A stretch of DNA of 64,000 nt from Legionella saoudiensis. Its GTDB lineage: Bacteria; Pseudomonadota; Gammaproteobacteria; Legionellales; Legionellaceae. This document shows, in pieces, positions 45,773 to 54,071 of this stretch. Numbering within the stretch: position 1 is the first letter of the stretch; each line of letters starts with the position of its first letter. The notes under the pieces are model-generated. The model saw only the letters and a program-made list of their open reading frames with translations. It ran no database searches and had not been told where the DNA came from. The translations under genes were made by a program, and so were the position numbers. The stretch lies in contig NZ_LN901324.1 of the NCBI RefSeq assembly GCF_001465875.1, positions 124,001 through 188,000 on the forward strand, written 5' to 3'.

Positions 45773-46477
45773 TTACTTAGGTGCCTGACCACCAGTATGA
45801 GGCTTAAGGCCATATTTTTTCATTAGTTCTTCTGCTTTTAAATCCATAACTGCTAATAAGCCAAATACACCAGTGCTTTGTAATGCACCATTGCCTGAAT
45901 CAAAAACAGGCACCATACCCGCCAGGCTTTGCCAAGTAGTGGCTGTAGCTGGCGCAGCGCTACTGGGATTGCCATCACCCGTAATAATAACCGCCATGTT
46001 CTCATAACTTGTGGAGCAGATGCTTACGCCACACACAACAGTACCAGGGGTGGGCGCATTTAGAATTGTGGCCGTTGGGGAAGTGTCTGGGGCTGCAATC
46101 ACTGCGGAATCATAGATTGCAGTAGTAATACCGCTCACAGTGCCAATTGCAGGAGTAACCTTTATCGAAACAGGGGCGCCTACACAGTGAGAGCTACTGT
46201 GAGTACCCGAGGAAAACCAGGGAACAACTACATAGCCATTATAATTAATTTTAGCGGTGCTACACACTCCAGAGGTATCAGATACCGAAACCTGGAACGC
46301 CGATTGAGACGCGCCCGGAGAGTTCGTATTACTGTCAACATTACCCATATTGTTAATTATCATCACTTGGCCGCTGATTGCATTACCTGCAGCAAAAGCA
46401 GTGGGGGAGGAGAATAAAGCTACAGCAAGTATCGATTTTAAGAAGTTTTTTTTTGTTATTTTCATATCTGATATCAT
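45773..46477 (-). CDS. Secreted protein of unknown function
   Basis: A 234-residue exported protein, with a signal peptide after the second Met (KITKKNFLKSILAVALFSSPTAFAA). The mature part is small-residue rich (Ser, Thr, Gly, Ala, Val) and beta-like, with six Cys that could pair, and a short helical C-terminus (FGLLAVMDLKAEELMKKYGLKP). No family is recognised. Start 46477 or 46465 are both possible; the second gives a more usual signal peptide. It lies beside the VWD protein but in opposite orientation. Confidence 0.72.
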   Translation of the reverse strand: MISDMKITKKNFLKSILAVALFSSPTAFAAGNAISGQVMIINNMGNVDSNTNSPGASQSAFQVSVSDTSGVCSTAKINYNGYVVVPWFSSGTHSSSHCVGAPVSIKVTPAIGTVSGITTAIYDSAVIAAPDTSPTATILNAPTPGTVVCGVSICSTSYENMAVIITGDGNPSSAAPATATTWQSLAGMVPVFDSGNGALQSTGVFGLLAVMDLKAEELMKKYGLKPHTGGQAPK

Positions 46478-46643
46478 CTTTAATAATTGAATGAAACCTC
46501 ATTGAATAGTGGTTACACTGCAGCCCACACTTGACCAGTCTAGCATCTGATTTTTAAGTTCGCAGTATATTTTAAATTTATTTTAATATTTATGGAGTTA
46601 GATAGAATAGGCCATTCGCGACATGCCATAAGAGATATATACT

Positions 46644-46663
46644 GGATGCGCTAGAGCGCATCC
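46644..46663. terminator. Hairpin after the RWP-RK gene
   Basis: GGATGCGCT (46644-46652) pairs fully with AGCGCATCC (46655-46663), ten bases past the RWP-RK stop on the minus strand. The T tract beyond is weak. Confidence 0.55.
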
Positions 46664-46672
46664 ATGCATTTA

Positions 46673-47149
46673 TTAGGTAGAGAGATCTGCTACATGAGCT
46701 AATAATTCAAGGTTTTCTTCTGCTGAGACGTTAACGCCCCTATTTTTTTGAGCATTATGTTTAAATAGAGAGTAATGGTTAAACGCGATGCCAAGAATCT
46801 TTTCGGCTTCCGGACGTATTGCTTTCTCATTAATATTTTCATCATTACATAAATCATCAATAGAGATAGCATTTGGGGACTTGCGTGGTTTAATTTGGTT
46901 AATGTCACTATAAGAACTATTTACAGGCCATCTACCAAATTTTTCTTCATAAGCTCTTCTTTTTAAAGTAGAAATACTAACCCCTAGTCCTTTTGCTGCT
47001 TCAGGTTGAGGAAGGACAAGCATTCTGATTATGTCATGAAAGGGGATTTCATGCTTTTTTCTAGAAGTTTTTTTTACGCTATTTTCTTCATCAAGAACTC
47101 GAAACGTTGAAGATGAAGTGGGTTTATTGGAGCTGTTTTTTTTAGCCAT
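46673..47149 (-). CDS. RWP-RK-domain protein, candidate nuclear-acting effector
   Basis: A 158-residue protein. Residues about 35-76 match the RWP-RK DNA-binding domain known mainly from plants, algae and amoebae: LPQPEAAKGLGVSISTLKRR followed by a loop and FGRWP. The plant consensus reads LP-xx-AAKELGV-xx-xxLKK-xCR-xxG-xRWP. The terminal RK pair is replaced by VN. A basic stretch, KKTSRKKH at 26-33, could be a nuclear localisation signal; the N-terminus is Ser/Thr-rich. The remaining 80 residues are helical and unrecognised. It could be a bacterial regulator or a host-directed effector; sequence alone does not decide. Confidence 0.8.
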   Translation of the reverse strand: MAKKNSSNKPTSSSTFRVLDEENSVKKTSRKKHEIPFHDIIRMLVLPQPEAAKGLGVSISTLKRRAYEEKFGRWPVNSSYSDINQIKPRKSPNAISIDDLCNDENINEKAIRPEAEKILGIAFNHYSLFKHNAQKNRGVNVSAEENLELLAHVADLST

Positions 47150-47321
47150 GTTAAACTCATTGATTGGTAAGAAGGGGCAAAATTATAACAAAATATACTT
47201 AATAGAACCTTAAGAGAAAGTCAGATATATTCTTTAGACACAGAAAAATTTTATCTATTTGCCATTGATTATATAAAGATTGAGCAGTATAAAGTCGCTG
47301 AACGCTCTATTGGAGTAAATA

Positions 47322-48812
47322 ATGCCTGAAACTGCACAAAGCCATGAGCCTATAAGTCTCTCAGAAGGAGCGGGGGCTAAACCATCAAGTAATGAATCTT
47401 GGGAGACTGTTTTAAAAGAACTTAACCAGTTGCGCCAAGAAAAAATATATTATCAAAATCAGTTAGCGATTTACGAAAAACTTCACGATAAAGATAGAAA
47501 AGATTTAAAAAACGCGCTTCTTGAACGCATGCGGGTACAAACAGTACTGCGCGAAAATAAGTCTTGGCTGAATGGCCAGAAAGAGGCATTTCAGGCTGCG
47601 ATGAGTGGTTTGCCGTTGACTGTATCACTTAAGGCTTTGGTTGATACCATTGTTGTGCAGACTAATGGTGCAGCAAGGGCCGCTTTTTATAGAATGTCAG
47701 CTGCGGGTACCGGGTTATATCATATTGTAGGGATGTCAGAAGAATATGCAAATGATGTAAATGGCTTTAAAGTAGGGCCTGATTCACTGGCCTGTGGTCT
47801 TGCGATGTATAAAGGAGAGCCCGTTATAACTCCTGATATTGAAGAGGATCCAGCATGGGGTACTTTGAAGTATCTCGCTCGTAAGCATAACTGCCGCGCA
47901 TGCTGGTCTTTCCCGATACGAACTAAGGATGGACCAATAGTTGGAACCTTAGGCATTTATTTTAACGAGCCACGCAAACCTACAACACAAGAGTTAGAGT
48001 TAGCCGGTGTTCTTACACATGCAGCGGCAATCATTATTTCTCGTGAACAAGAGTTGGTAGAGCGAACCCAAGTCGAAGAAGCTTTGCGCGAAAGCGAAAA
48101 GAAATTGAAGATGTCTTTACGTTTACGGGATGAGTTTATTGGTAATGCAAGCCATGAACTCAACACACCGCTTACGAGCATGATGATTTATGCGCAAATA
48201 CTCGAACAGCAATTTGAGGGAGCTGCTAATCCACGTCATACGGAAATGGTAATAAAATTAAGAGAGCAGGTGGATCGTTTGCATGTACTTATTCGAGATA
48301 TGCTGGATACAACACGTTTGGCAGAAGGAAAGTTGCAGTTAAAAATTTCATGCTTTGATTTAAATAATTTAATACAAGAAAAAGCCGAAAATACCCAACT
48401 AAATACGAAAAAGCATCAATTGGAGCTGCAGCTTAAGCCAATGGAGCCTATTGTCGCTGATGAAGAGCGTATCGGACAGGTGCTTATCAACCTTATTTCC
48501 AATGCTATAAAGTATTCTCCTTTGGGAGGAAAAATTATAATTTCTAGTGAAATAATAGATAAGCAGGTAAAAGTAAGTGTAACTGATAGTGGTATAGGCA
48601 TTCCCAAAGAGGATTTTGAAAAGATCTTTGAGCGTTTTTATCGAGTAATTTCCAATGAGGCAAAAACCTTTCCAGGCATGGGCATCGGGCTCTCGATTTG
48701 TAAAGACATCATTGAAATGCATAGAGGCCGGTTTGCAGTTGAAAGCCAAGAACGTATTGGCTCCACGCTTAGTTTTATTATTCCTATTAAATTTATCGAA
48801 GAGGGTGAATGA
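47322..48812 (+). CDS. Soluble sensor histidine kinase with GAF domain
   Basis: A 496-residue kinase without membrane segments. A coiled N-terminus (30-80) leads to a GAF-type sensor domain at about 95-245 (SLACGLAMYKGEPVITPDIEEDP). A short coiled linker precedes HisKA with the phospho-acceptor in NASHELNTPLTSMM near 280. The HATPase domain carries the N box INLISNAIKYSPLGG near 390, the G1 box DSGIGIPKEDFEKIFERFYR near 425 and GMGIGLSICKDIIEMHRG near 450. The downstream receiver overlaps its end by four bases, so the pair is a two-component system. The signal is unknown. Confidence 0.93.
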   Translation: MPETAQSHEPISLSEGAGAKPSSNESWETVLKELNQLRQEKIYYQNQLAIYEKLHDKDRKDLKNALLERMRVQTVLRENKSWLNGQKEAFQAAMSGLPLTVSLKALVDTIVVQTNGAARAAFYRMSAAGTGLYHIVGMSEEYANDVNGFKVGPDSLACGLAMYKGEPVITPDIEEDPAWGTLKYLARKHNCRACWSFPIRTKDGPIVGTLGIYFNEPRKPTTQELELAGVLTHAAAIIISREQELVERTQVEEALRESEKKLKMSLRLRDEFIGNASHELNTPLTSMMIYAQILEQQFEGAANPRHTEMVIKLREQVDRLHVLIRDMLDTTRLAEGKLQLKISCFDLNNLIQEKAENTQLNTKKHQLELQLKPMEPIVADEERIGQVLINLISNAIKYSPLGGKIIISSEIIDKQVKVSVTDSGIGIPKEDFEKIFERFYRVISNEAKTFPGMGIGLSICKDIIEMHRGRFAVESQERIGSTLSFIIPIKFIEEGE

Positions 48813-49177
48813 AATTAATATTATTAGTTGAAGATGATCCTTCAATACAAGATGCAATGCAATTAATATTTCCAGAGCCTGAATATAAATTGCTCATTTT
48901 TAGTGCAGCGGAAGATGTTCTTGAAGTAAATATGCTTATTCCAGATGTTTATTTGATTGATAAACAATTATCTGGATTTGATGGGATTGAACTGTGCCAT
49001 ATTCTTAAACGAAATGAACGGACTAAAGCTATTCCAGTGATTATTCTTTCCGCATCCCCTAACATTAAGGAATTAGCGTTAGAATTTGGGGCTAATGATG
49101 TAATAGAAAAGCCCTTTAATATCCAGCACTTAAAGGAAAAGGTTTGTGCTGCGTTAAGTTTAAGACTAACCCATTAA
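48809..49177 (+). CDS. Single-domain response regulator
   Basis: A 122-residue receiver domain without output domain. The acidic pair is in LLVEDDPSIQ (residues 5-14), the phospho-Asp in YLIDKQLSGFDG near 51, Ser in ILSASPN near 82 and Lys in VIEKPFN near 104. The Asp is followed by Lys rather than the common Met or Leu, a minor oddity. Coupled to the GAF kinase by a four-base ATGA overlap. It probably acts by protein contact or within a phosphorelay. Confidence 0.92.
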   Translation: MKLILLVEDDPSIQDAMQLIFPEPEYKLLIFSAAEDVLEVNMLIPDVYLIDKQLSGFDGIELCHILKRNERTKAIPVIILSASPNIKELALEFGANDVIEKPFNIQHLKEKVCAALSLRLTH

Positions 49178-49457
49178 TTTTGCAAAAGTATGTCATCCTA
49201 AAGAGTATACGGCGAAGATTTCTTGAGGCTATACGTAGCTGCTTCCAAGCCTCTCAATAACATATCTACTTGCGCATTATTTGCCACATTTAAGCAAGTG
49301 ACAGACTCATTCATCAGTTAACATTTTGCGGTAAAAAACTCAACAGCTATATTAATGCCTTTGGCCGCCAAGCCGATTAAATAATATTTAATAGGTGTAT
49401 TTGCAATGCATTTTATAAAGGTAAATAATTAAGTTAAGAACGAAATGGGATTTTATT

Positions 49458-49892
49458 ATGCAACTTACGCAATTTACCGACTACTCATTACGGGCATTAA
49501 TCTACATCGCTCTTAAAAAAGGCTCGTGTACAATCAAAGACATTACCGATGCTTATAAAATCTCCAATAATCACATGGTGAAAATCATTCATAATTTAGG
49601 CAAGCTTGGATTAATTAAGACAATTCGTGGTAAAAATGGTGGCATCTTAATGGCTGCTCCACCGGATTCCATTAATTTAGGGCAATTAGTTGTTCAATTG
49701 GAGTCTAATTTTGATTTAGTACCTTGCTTTAATACAACAAAAGCTAATTGTTGTATCGCCCCAGCATGTAAATTAAAGAGTGTGCTGCATGAAGCTCGAG
49801 CGGCATTTATGGCAATATTAAGCAAGTATACTTTAGCAGATGTATTACATAACCCAAGTCAGTTGTCTGCTTTTTTGAATATCAAGCCCTAG
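49458..49892 (+). CDS. Rrf2-family iron-sulphur regulator, NsrR-like
   Basis: A 144-residue Rrf2 regulator. The winged helix begins MQLTQFTDYSLRALIYIAL and includes KISNNHMVKIIHNLGKLGLI and the wing TIRGKNGGILMA. Cysteines in VPCFNTTKANCCIAPACKL near residues 92-108 fit an Fe-S cluster of NsrR type, which senses nitric oxide. IscR has different Cys spacing, so NsrR is preferred. Regulated genes are not obvious nearby. No clear palindromic operator was found next to it. Confidence 0.82.
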   Translation: MQLTQFTDYSLRALIYIALKKGSCTIKDITDAYKISNNHMVKIIHNLGKLGLIKTIRGKNGGILMAAPPDSINLGQLVVQLESNFDLVPCFNTTKANCCIAPACKLKSVLHEARAAFMAILSKYTLADVLHNPSQLSAFLNIKP

Positions 49893-50065
49893 AAACATTA
49901 GACTATTTTTTGTACAAAATACCAAGCATCCCAATCTGTTTCCTGATGAATTAGTAATTTTCTGCATTTGATGAGGAAGTTGGGAATGCGCTGCGGATTT
50001 AAAGATAAACGTTGGCGTAAAGTTAAGACTAAACTTATAGGATAGGTTTAAGTACAGGAGTACCC

Positions 50066-50980
50066 ATGCCTACATCATTTACCTTACATCCTATTGCCCC
50101 ATTTCGGCTGGATTATACGGCCATAGCATTACGTAGAAGAAGTAAAAATCTGGTCGATAGCTGGGATGGACACTATTACACACGCGTATTGAACCTAGAG
50201 AATCAACTCATTAGAATAAGGATTGAACAAGTTAAAAACTCTGATACTCCAGAGCTTTGTGTCACCCTCGATATATCAATTCCTGATTCGCTACAAGAAA
50301 AAATAACGCAAGTTATTAGTATGCTTTTAGGGTTAAAACGAGATGTAACAGGCTTTTACAAAATGGCCAGGCAGGATGGGAGATTGAGTTCTTTGGTAAC
50401 TCAATTTATGGGGCTTAAACCACCTCGTTTTCCTTCTCTTTTTGAGGCTTTAATGAATGCGATTTCCTGTCAGCAAATATCGCTTGATGCTGGCCTCCAA
50501 ATTCAAAATCGCTTAATTCAGCATATTGGCATGAGCGTGAATCATAATGACCAAGAGTTTTATGCATTTCCAGTTGCTGAGGAGGTAAGTAAGTGTTCTT
50601 TTACTGAGTTAAAAACGATTGGTTATAGCGCCCATAAGAGTGAAACGATTATCCGCCTGGCTTCTGCGCTAAAAGAGGCACCCTCTCTTTTTGCGTGTTT
50701 GGAAGATAAGCCGAGGGATGAGGTAGTTCAATTTCTTCGTCAGTTTAAAGGAATAGGGCGTTGGACCGCTGAATATGCTTTATTGCGAGGGTTAGGGCGA
50801 ATTGAGGTATTTCCAGTAGATGACATTGGTGCGCAAAATAATCTCCGAAATTTGCTCCATCTAGAAGATAAGCTTGATTACAAACAAACTACAAAAATCA
50901 CCGCATCTTGGTACCCTTATGCAGGATTTGTCTATTTTCATCTATTATTGCAAAAACTCTCTGAGAAAGGAGCGATTTAA
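50066..50980 (+). CDS. DNA-3-methyladenine glycosylase II-like (AlkA family)
   Basis: A 304-residue HhH-GPD glycosylase for alkylated bases. An N-terminal AlkA-like domain (1-110) precedes the catalytic region: FEALMNAISCQQISLDAGLQIQNRL near 130-155, the helix-hairpin-helix QFKGIGRWTAEYALLRGLG near 227-245, and catalytic Asp in VFPVDDIG near 252. It lacks the Fe-S cluster of MutY or Nth. The stop is one base from the start of a decayed DUF488 gene. Confidence 0.9.
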   Translation: MPTSFTLHPIAPFRLDYTAIALRRRSKNLVDSWDGHYYTRVLNLENQLIRIRIEQVKNSDTPELCVTLDISIPDSLQEKITQVISMLLGLKRDVTGFYKMARQDGRLSSLVTQFMGLKPPRFPSLFEALMNAISCQQISLDAGLQIQNRLIQHIGMSVNHNDQEFYAFPVAEEVSKCSFTELKTIGYSAHKSETIIRLASALKEAPSLFACLEDKPRDEVVQFLRQFKGIGRWTAEYALLRGLGRIEVFPVDDIGAQNNLRNLLHLEDKLDYKQTTKITASWYPYAGFVYFHLLLQKLSEKGAI

Positions 50981-50981
50981 A

Positions 50982-51148
50982 ATGGCAACAATTGAAATGA
51001 AACAGATTTATGAAGCTGCAGAAAAAACAGATGGGTTAGAATTTTAATAGACAGACTATGGCCACGTGGGATTAAAAAAGCAGAAGCTGATATTGATTTA
51101 TGGCTTATCGCTCACCTGATGAGAATTTCTTATGCTCCATCGATTTAA
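50982..51148 (+). pseudogene. Decayed DUF488-family gene
   Basis: ATG 50982 has AAAGGAG upstream, inside the glycosylase end. The frame reads MATIEMKQIYEAAEKTDGL then stops after EF. In the next frame RILIDRLWPRGIKKAEADIDLWL continues the family pattern without a gap, so a frameshift lies near 51040. After WL the sequence loses the family pattern again (LIAHLMRIS) and stops at 51148. DUF488 proteins are usually about 115-120 residues, so over half is lost. A hairpin GCTCCAT/ATGGAGC (51134-51154) follows. Confidence 0.8.
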
Positions 51149-51215
51149 TGGAGCACTATTTTTAAGAGCTAAAAGAGGATTTGTAGTCAATATTGTCTCT
51201 TAAAGCTACGCATGC

Positions 51216-52124
51216 TTAGGCATTCATTGCTAATGCAAAAGCCAATTCAGCTCCCAAGCGCACGTTATTTTTTATCAAAGAAATATTTGCTTTCTGGCTT
51301 AAGCCTGAGGTTGCTTTCGTTACCTCTTTTAATAGAAAGGGAGTTATCTCTTTACCAGAAATATTCAATGCCTCCGCTTTCTTAACGGCCGCGTCAATCA
51401 CTGGCTCAATTATTTCCATAGGAATTGAATCGGCTTTAGGAATCGGATTCATAATCAGCAAGCCAGAGGCTAAATTGAGTTGCTGTTGTACTTCCACCAA
51501 AGTCTTTAGTGTGTTTACATTATCAGCACGCATAGTCAACTTATAAGCGGTTTTGTCGGAGTAAAATGCGGGCAGAGTGTCAGTCTTATACCCAATGACC
51601 GGTACGCTATAGGTTTCGAGAAACTCTAATGTTTTAGGCAAGTCTAAAATGGCTTTTGCCCCGGCGCAAATAACGGCAACAGGGGTCTGGGATAGTTCAA
51701 TTAAATCAGCCGAAATATCCATATCTGTTCCACGATGAACACCACCAATGCCACCGGTTGCAAAAACTTTGATCCCTGCGGCATAGGCACAAAATAAAGT
51801 TGCTGCAACAGTAGTACCGGCAAAATGTTGTTCACTAAGAACAAAAGCTAAGTCACGCTTACTGGCTTTAAGAACATTTTTGCTTGCTGCTAAGCGTTCG
51901 AGTTCTTCAGAGCTTAAACCAATTTTTATTTTTCCATCCATAATCGCAATGGTTGCGGGAACTACTTGCTGGCTGCGGGCAATTTCTTCTAAAGCAAATC
52001 CTGTGTGTAGATTATCAGGGAAAGGCAGGCCATGAGTAATGACAGTGGACTCCAACGCAAGCACAGGTTTATTTGCACTAAGGGCGGTGCGGACTTCATC
52101 AGAATATTCAAGAAAATGGTGCAT
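51216..52124 (-). CDS. psuG: Pseudouridine-5'-phosphate glycosidase
   Basis: A 302-residue PsuG that splits pseudouridine 5'-phosphate into uracil and ribose 5-phosphate. Family motifs: LALESTVITHGLPFPDN near 20-37, PATIAIMDGKIKIGL near 55-70, GTTVAATLFCAYAAGIKVFATGGIGGVHRG near 100-130 (read in parts), and the later LLIMNPIPKADSIP near 218-232. It is downstream of the kinase gene by 12 bases, giving the psuK-psuG pathway pair for pseudouridine salvage. Confidence 0.95.
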   Translation of the reverse strand: MHHFLEYSDEVRTALSANKPVLALESTVITHGLPFPDNLHTGFALEEIARSQQVVPATIAIMDGKIKIGLSSEELERLAASKNVLKASKRDLAFVLSEQHFAGTTVAATLFCAYAAGIKVFATGGIGGVHRGTDMDISADLIELSQTPVAVICAGAKAILDLPKTLEFLETYSVPVIGYKTDTLPAFYSDKTAYKLTMRADNVNTLKTLVEVQQQLNLASGLLIMNPIPKADSIPMEIIEPVIDAAVKKAEALNISGKEITPFLLKEVTKATSGLSQKANISLIKNNVRLGAELAFALAMNA

Positions 52125-52136
52125 AATAAAAGCTCT

Positions 52137-53063
52137 CTATACAGTTAGTGAAAAACATTCTAAATCGGAAAAACTAAAATTACCTGCTACGGTTTTACTT
52201 GATTGCAGGGTGAAATAAGCGGCAGCAGCACCTAATTGACAGCATTCCTCAAGCGGCATTTGGCGTTGCAAGCCGGCTAGTAGCGCAGCAATAAAGGCAT
52301 CACCAGCACCACTGACGTCGACAAGACGGGGTAATGGAGTAGCAGGAACATAATGAGTGCCAGACGGTCTGGCTAATAAATAACCTTCAGCACCAAGGGT
52401 AATAAGTAGATTTTTCATGCCTCGTTGCAGGAGTACCTGTGCTGCATGAACTCCCTCTGCAAGTGAATTGATGGGCATATTTGCTAAGGCACTGGCTTCC
52501 TGTCGATCAGTTTTAAGCAGATACACTCCATGTAAGTCATAAGGTAACTTGGCTGATTTACTAACGGAGACTGCATCGATACATAAATAAGGAGTTACGC
52601 CTAAGCTTATTGCGTGAGCAATGAGGTGCGCGGGAAGGTTGGTGTCGATAAAAACCAAATTATTTTTAAAATCCTCACTCCAATGCTTCACAAATAAATC
52701 TGTGGGGATGTGGTCAAAAATATGCATATCGGATAATGCTGTATACAATTCGCCATATACATCGAGCACTGCATAATAACGAGCAGTACTTTGCTGTTTG
52801 ATAATCAGTGAACGCTCAGTATTAATGGCGCGAGAAGCTAAATTATTAAGTAAACTTTGACCTTCGAAGTCATCCCCTAAAACACATTGCAAATGGACGA
52901 GTTCCGGGATGGTTAAATAAGCCAGGTTACTGGCCACATTATGGGCTACTCCACCAAAAGATTGGAATGAGTCAATAGGATTTGATGAACCTAACTCAAG
53001 CGGTGCTAAGCTTTTTAATTTATAATCAACAGTCGCTCCACCGACACATATAATGCGCATCAT
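52137..53063 (-). CDS. psuK: PfkB-family pseudouridine kinase
   Basis: A 308-residue ribokinase-like enzyme. The N-terminal IICVGGATVDYKLKSL and SFGGVAHNVASNLAYL near 35-50, and the C-terminal signature DVSGAGDAFIAALLAGL near 250-266 with the catalytic Asp, are PfkB hallmarks. The adjacent glycosidase identifies its substrate as pseudouridine, which it phosphorylates. Two Met codons begin the frame; AAGGAC lies 7 bases upstream. No nucleoside transporter is nearby. Confidence 0.92.
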   Translation of the reverse strand: MMRIICVGGATVDYKLKSLAPLELGSSNPIDSFQSFGGVAHNVASNLAYLTIPELVHLQCVLGDDFEGQSLLNNLASRAINTERSLIIKQQSTARYYAVLDVYGELYTALSDMHIFDHIPTDLFVKHWSEDFKNNLVFIDTNLPAHLIAHAISLGVTPYLCIDAVSVSKSAKLPYDLHGVYLLKTDRQEASALANMPINSLAEGVHAAQVLLQRGMKNLLITLGAEGYLLARPSGTHYVPATPLPRLVDVSGAGDAFIAALLAGLQRQMPLEECCQLGAAAAYFTLQSSKTVAGNFSFSDLECFSLTV

Positions 53064-53355
53064 CGTCTACGTCCTTAAATAAACTAGCGTCCTGTTTTAT
53101 GCTTTAAATTTATTGATAAATCAATAATTATTTTTAATTAAGACTAAAGTACGCATAGGATAGGTTGATTAGCATAAAATATTGTTATGTACAGGAAAAT
53201 CTTGTTGTGACTTACTCGGCTACAGCTAAAGCCCAACAAACTGAAAATTATCACTTTTAAAGATTCAGGCCATAGTACTAAGCATTGATTGTTTGATATT
53301 GTTTTGCTCTGCGTGTATAATGATTTATCAAGAAATGTCATTTTAATGGGTAAAC

Positions 53356-53967
53356 ATGGCTTTATTTATTCTCGATTTTGATGGAACAATCGCTTCTGGA
53401 AATACTCACAATGCCGTCGCTCATCTTACTAAAATGGATGATATGTGGGAAGTTATTAAAGAAATTCCGCCAATAGGAAGTTCAGACATTTGGCGAGACA
53501 CCATTCGCTCTATTCTTGTCCAAGGTCATAGTCTTGCCATTGCATCGTTTAATGCCTATGGAAGTACAATTATTCCACGATATTTGCAAGAAGTAATCGG
53601 ATTAACTGAGCAGGAAGTTCAAAATATACACATTGAATCCTGGCTGCCATTACATCCTAGCGAAGCAAATAAAAATGAGCATATTGCCTATTCTATAAAA
53701 GATATGAAGTACACGGGGTTACCCGTGAGCATAGTTTTAGTGGATGATGATGAAAAAAATATATTGGCCGCTAGTCAAAAAGGATATAAAACAATTCAGG
53801 CAACTGGTAATTACATAGAACATATTCAGCATCTCAGCGAGGACTGGAATTATTCAGCCCCTCCTAATAATTTTATCTATCAATTTTTTAAAGCGATCAG
53901 CATCAGTCAAAAAAAACCAAAAGATACGCCCACTCCAGATTCGGATTCAAATTGTATCATCATGTAA
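53356..53967 (+). CDS. HAD-like protein with a C-terminal CaaX box, candidate effector
   Basis: A 203-residue protein. The start FILDFDGTIASG has HAD motif I (DxDGT). Motif II-like Ser is in IASFNAYGS near 71, and motif IV in IVLVDDDEKNILAA near 135. The last four residues are CIIM after a flexible KKPKDTPTPDSDSN linker. C-a-a-X with Met at the end is a farnesylation signal in eukaryotes. Bacteria lack prenyl transferases, while some Legionella effectors use host ones to reach membranes. That makes host delivery likely but unproven. A protein-kinase gene follows by about 100 bases. Confidence 0.82.
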   Translation: MALFILDFDGTIASGNTHNAVAHLTKMDDMWEVIKEIPPIGSSDIWRDTIRSILVQGHSLAIASFNAYGSTIIPRYLQEVIGLTEQEVQNIHIESWLPLHPSEANKNEHIAYSIKDMKYTGLPVSIVLVDDDEKNILAASQKGYKTIQATGNYIEHIQHLSEDWNYSAPPNNFIYQFFKAISISQKKPKDTPTPDSDSNCIIM

Positions 53968-54071
53968 ATCTCAAAAATTAATAATTTGTTAATCTTTACC
54001 CAATATAATTATCCAAAAAGCACTTGATGAGTGCGCTTAGAAATTATGTAATGTACCCCCTGGAGAGCTTA

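Noticed and set aside
49970..50045. Short basic frame upstream of the AlkA-type gene (MRKLGMRCGFKDKRWRKVK)
   Set aside because: 25 codons, no Shine-Dalgarno and no family; probably chance.
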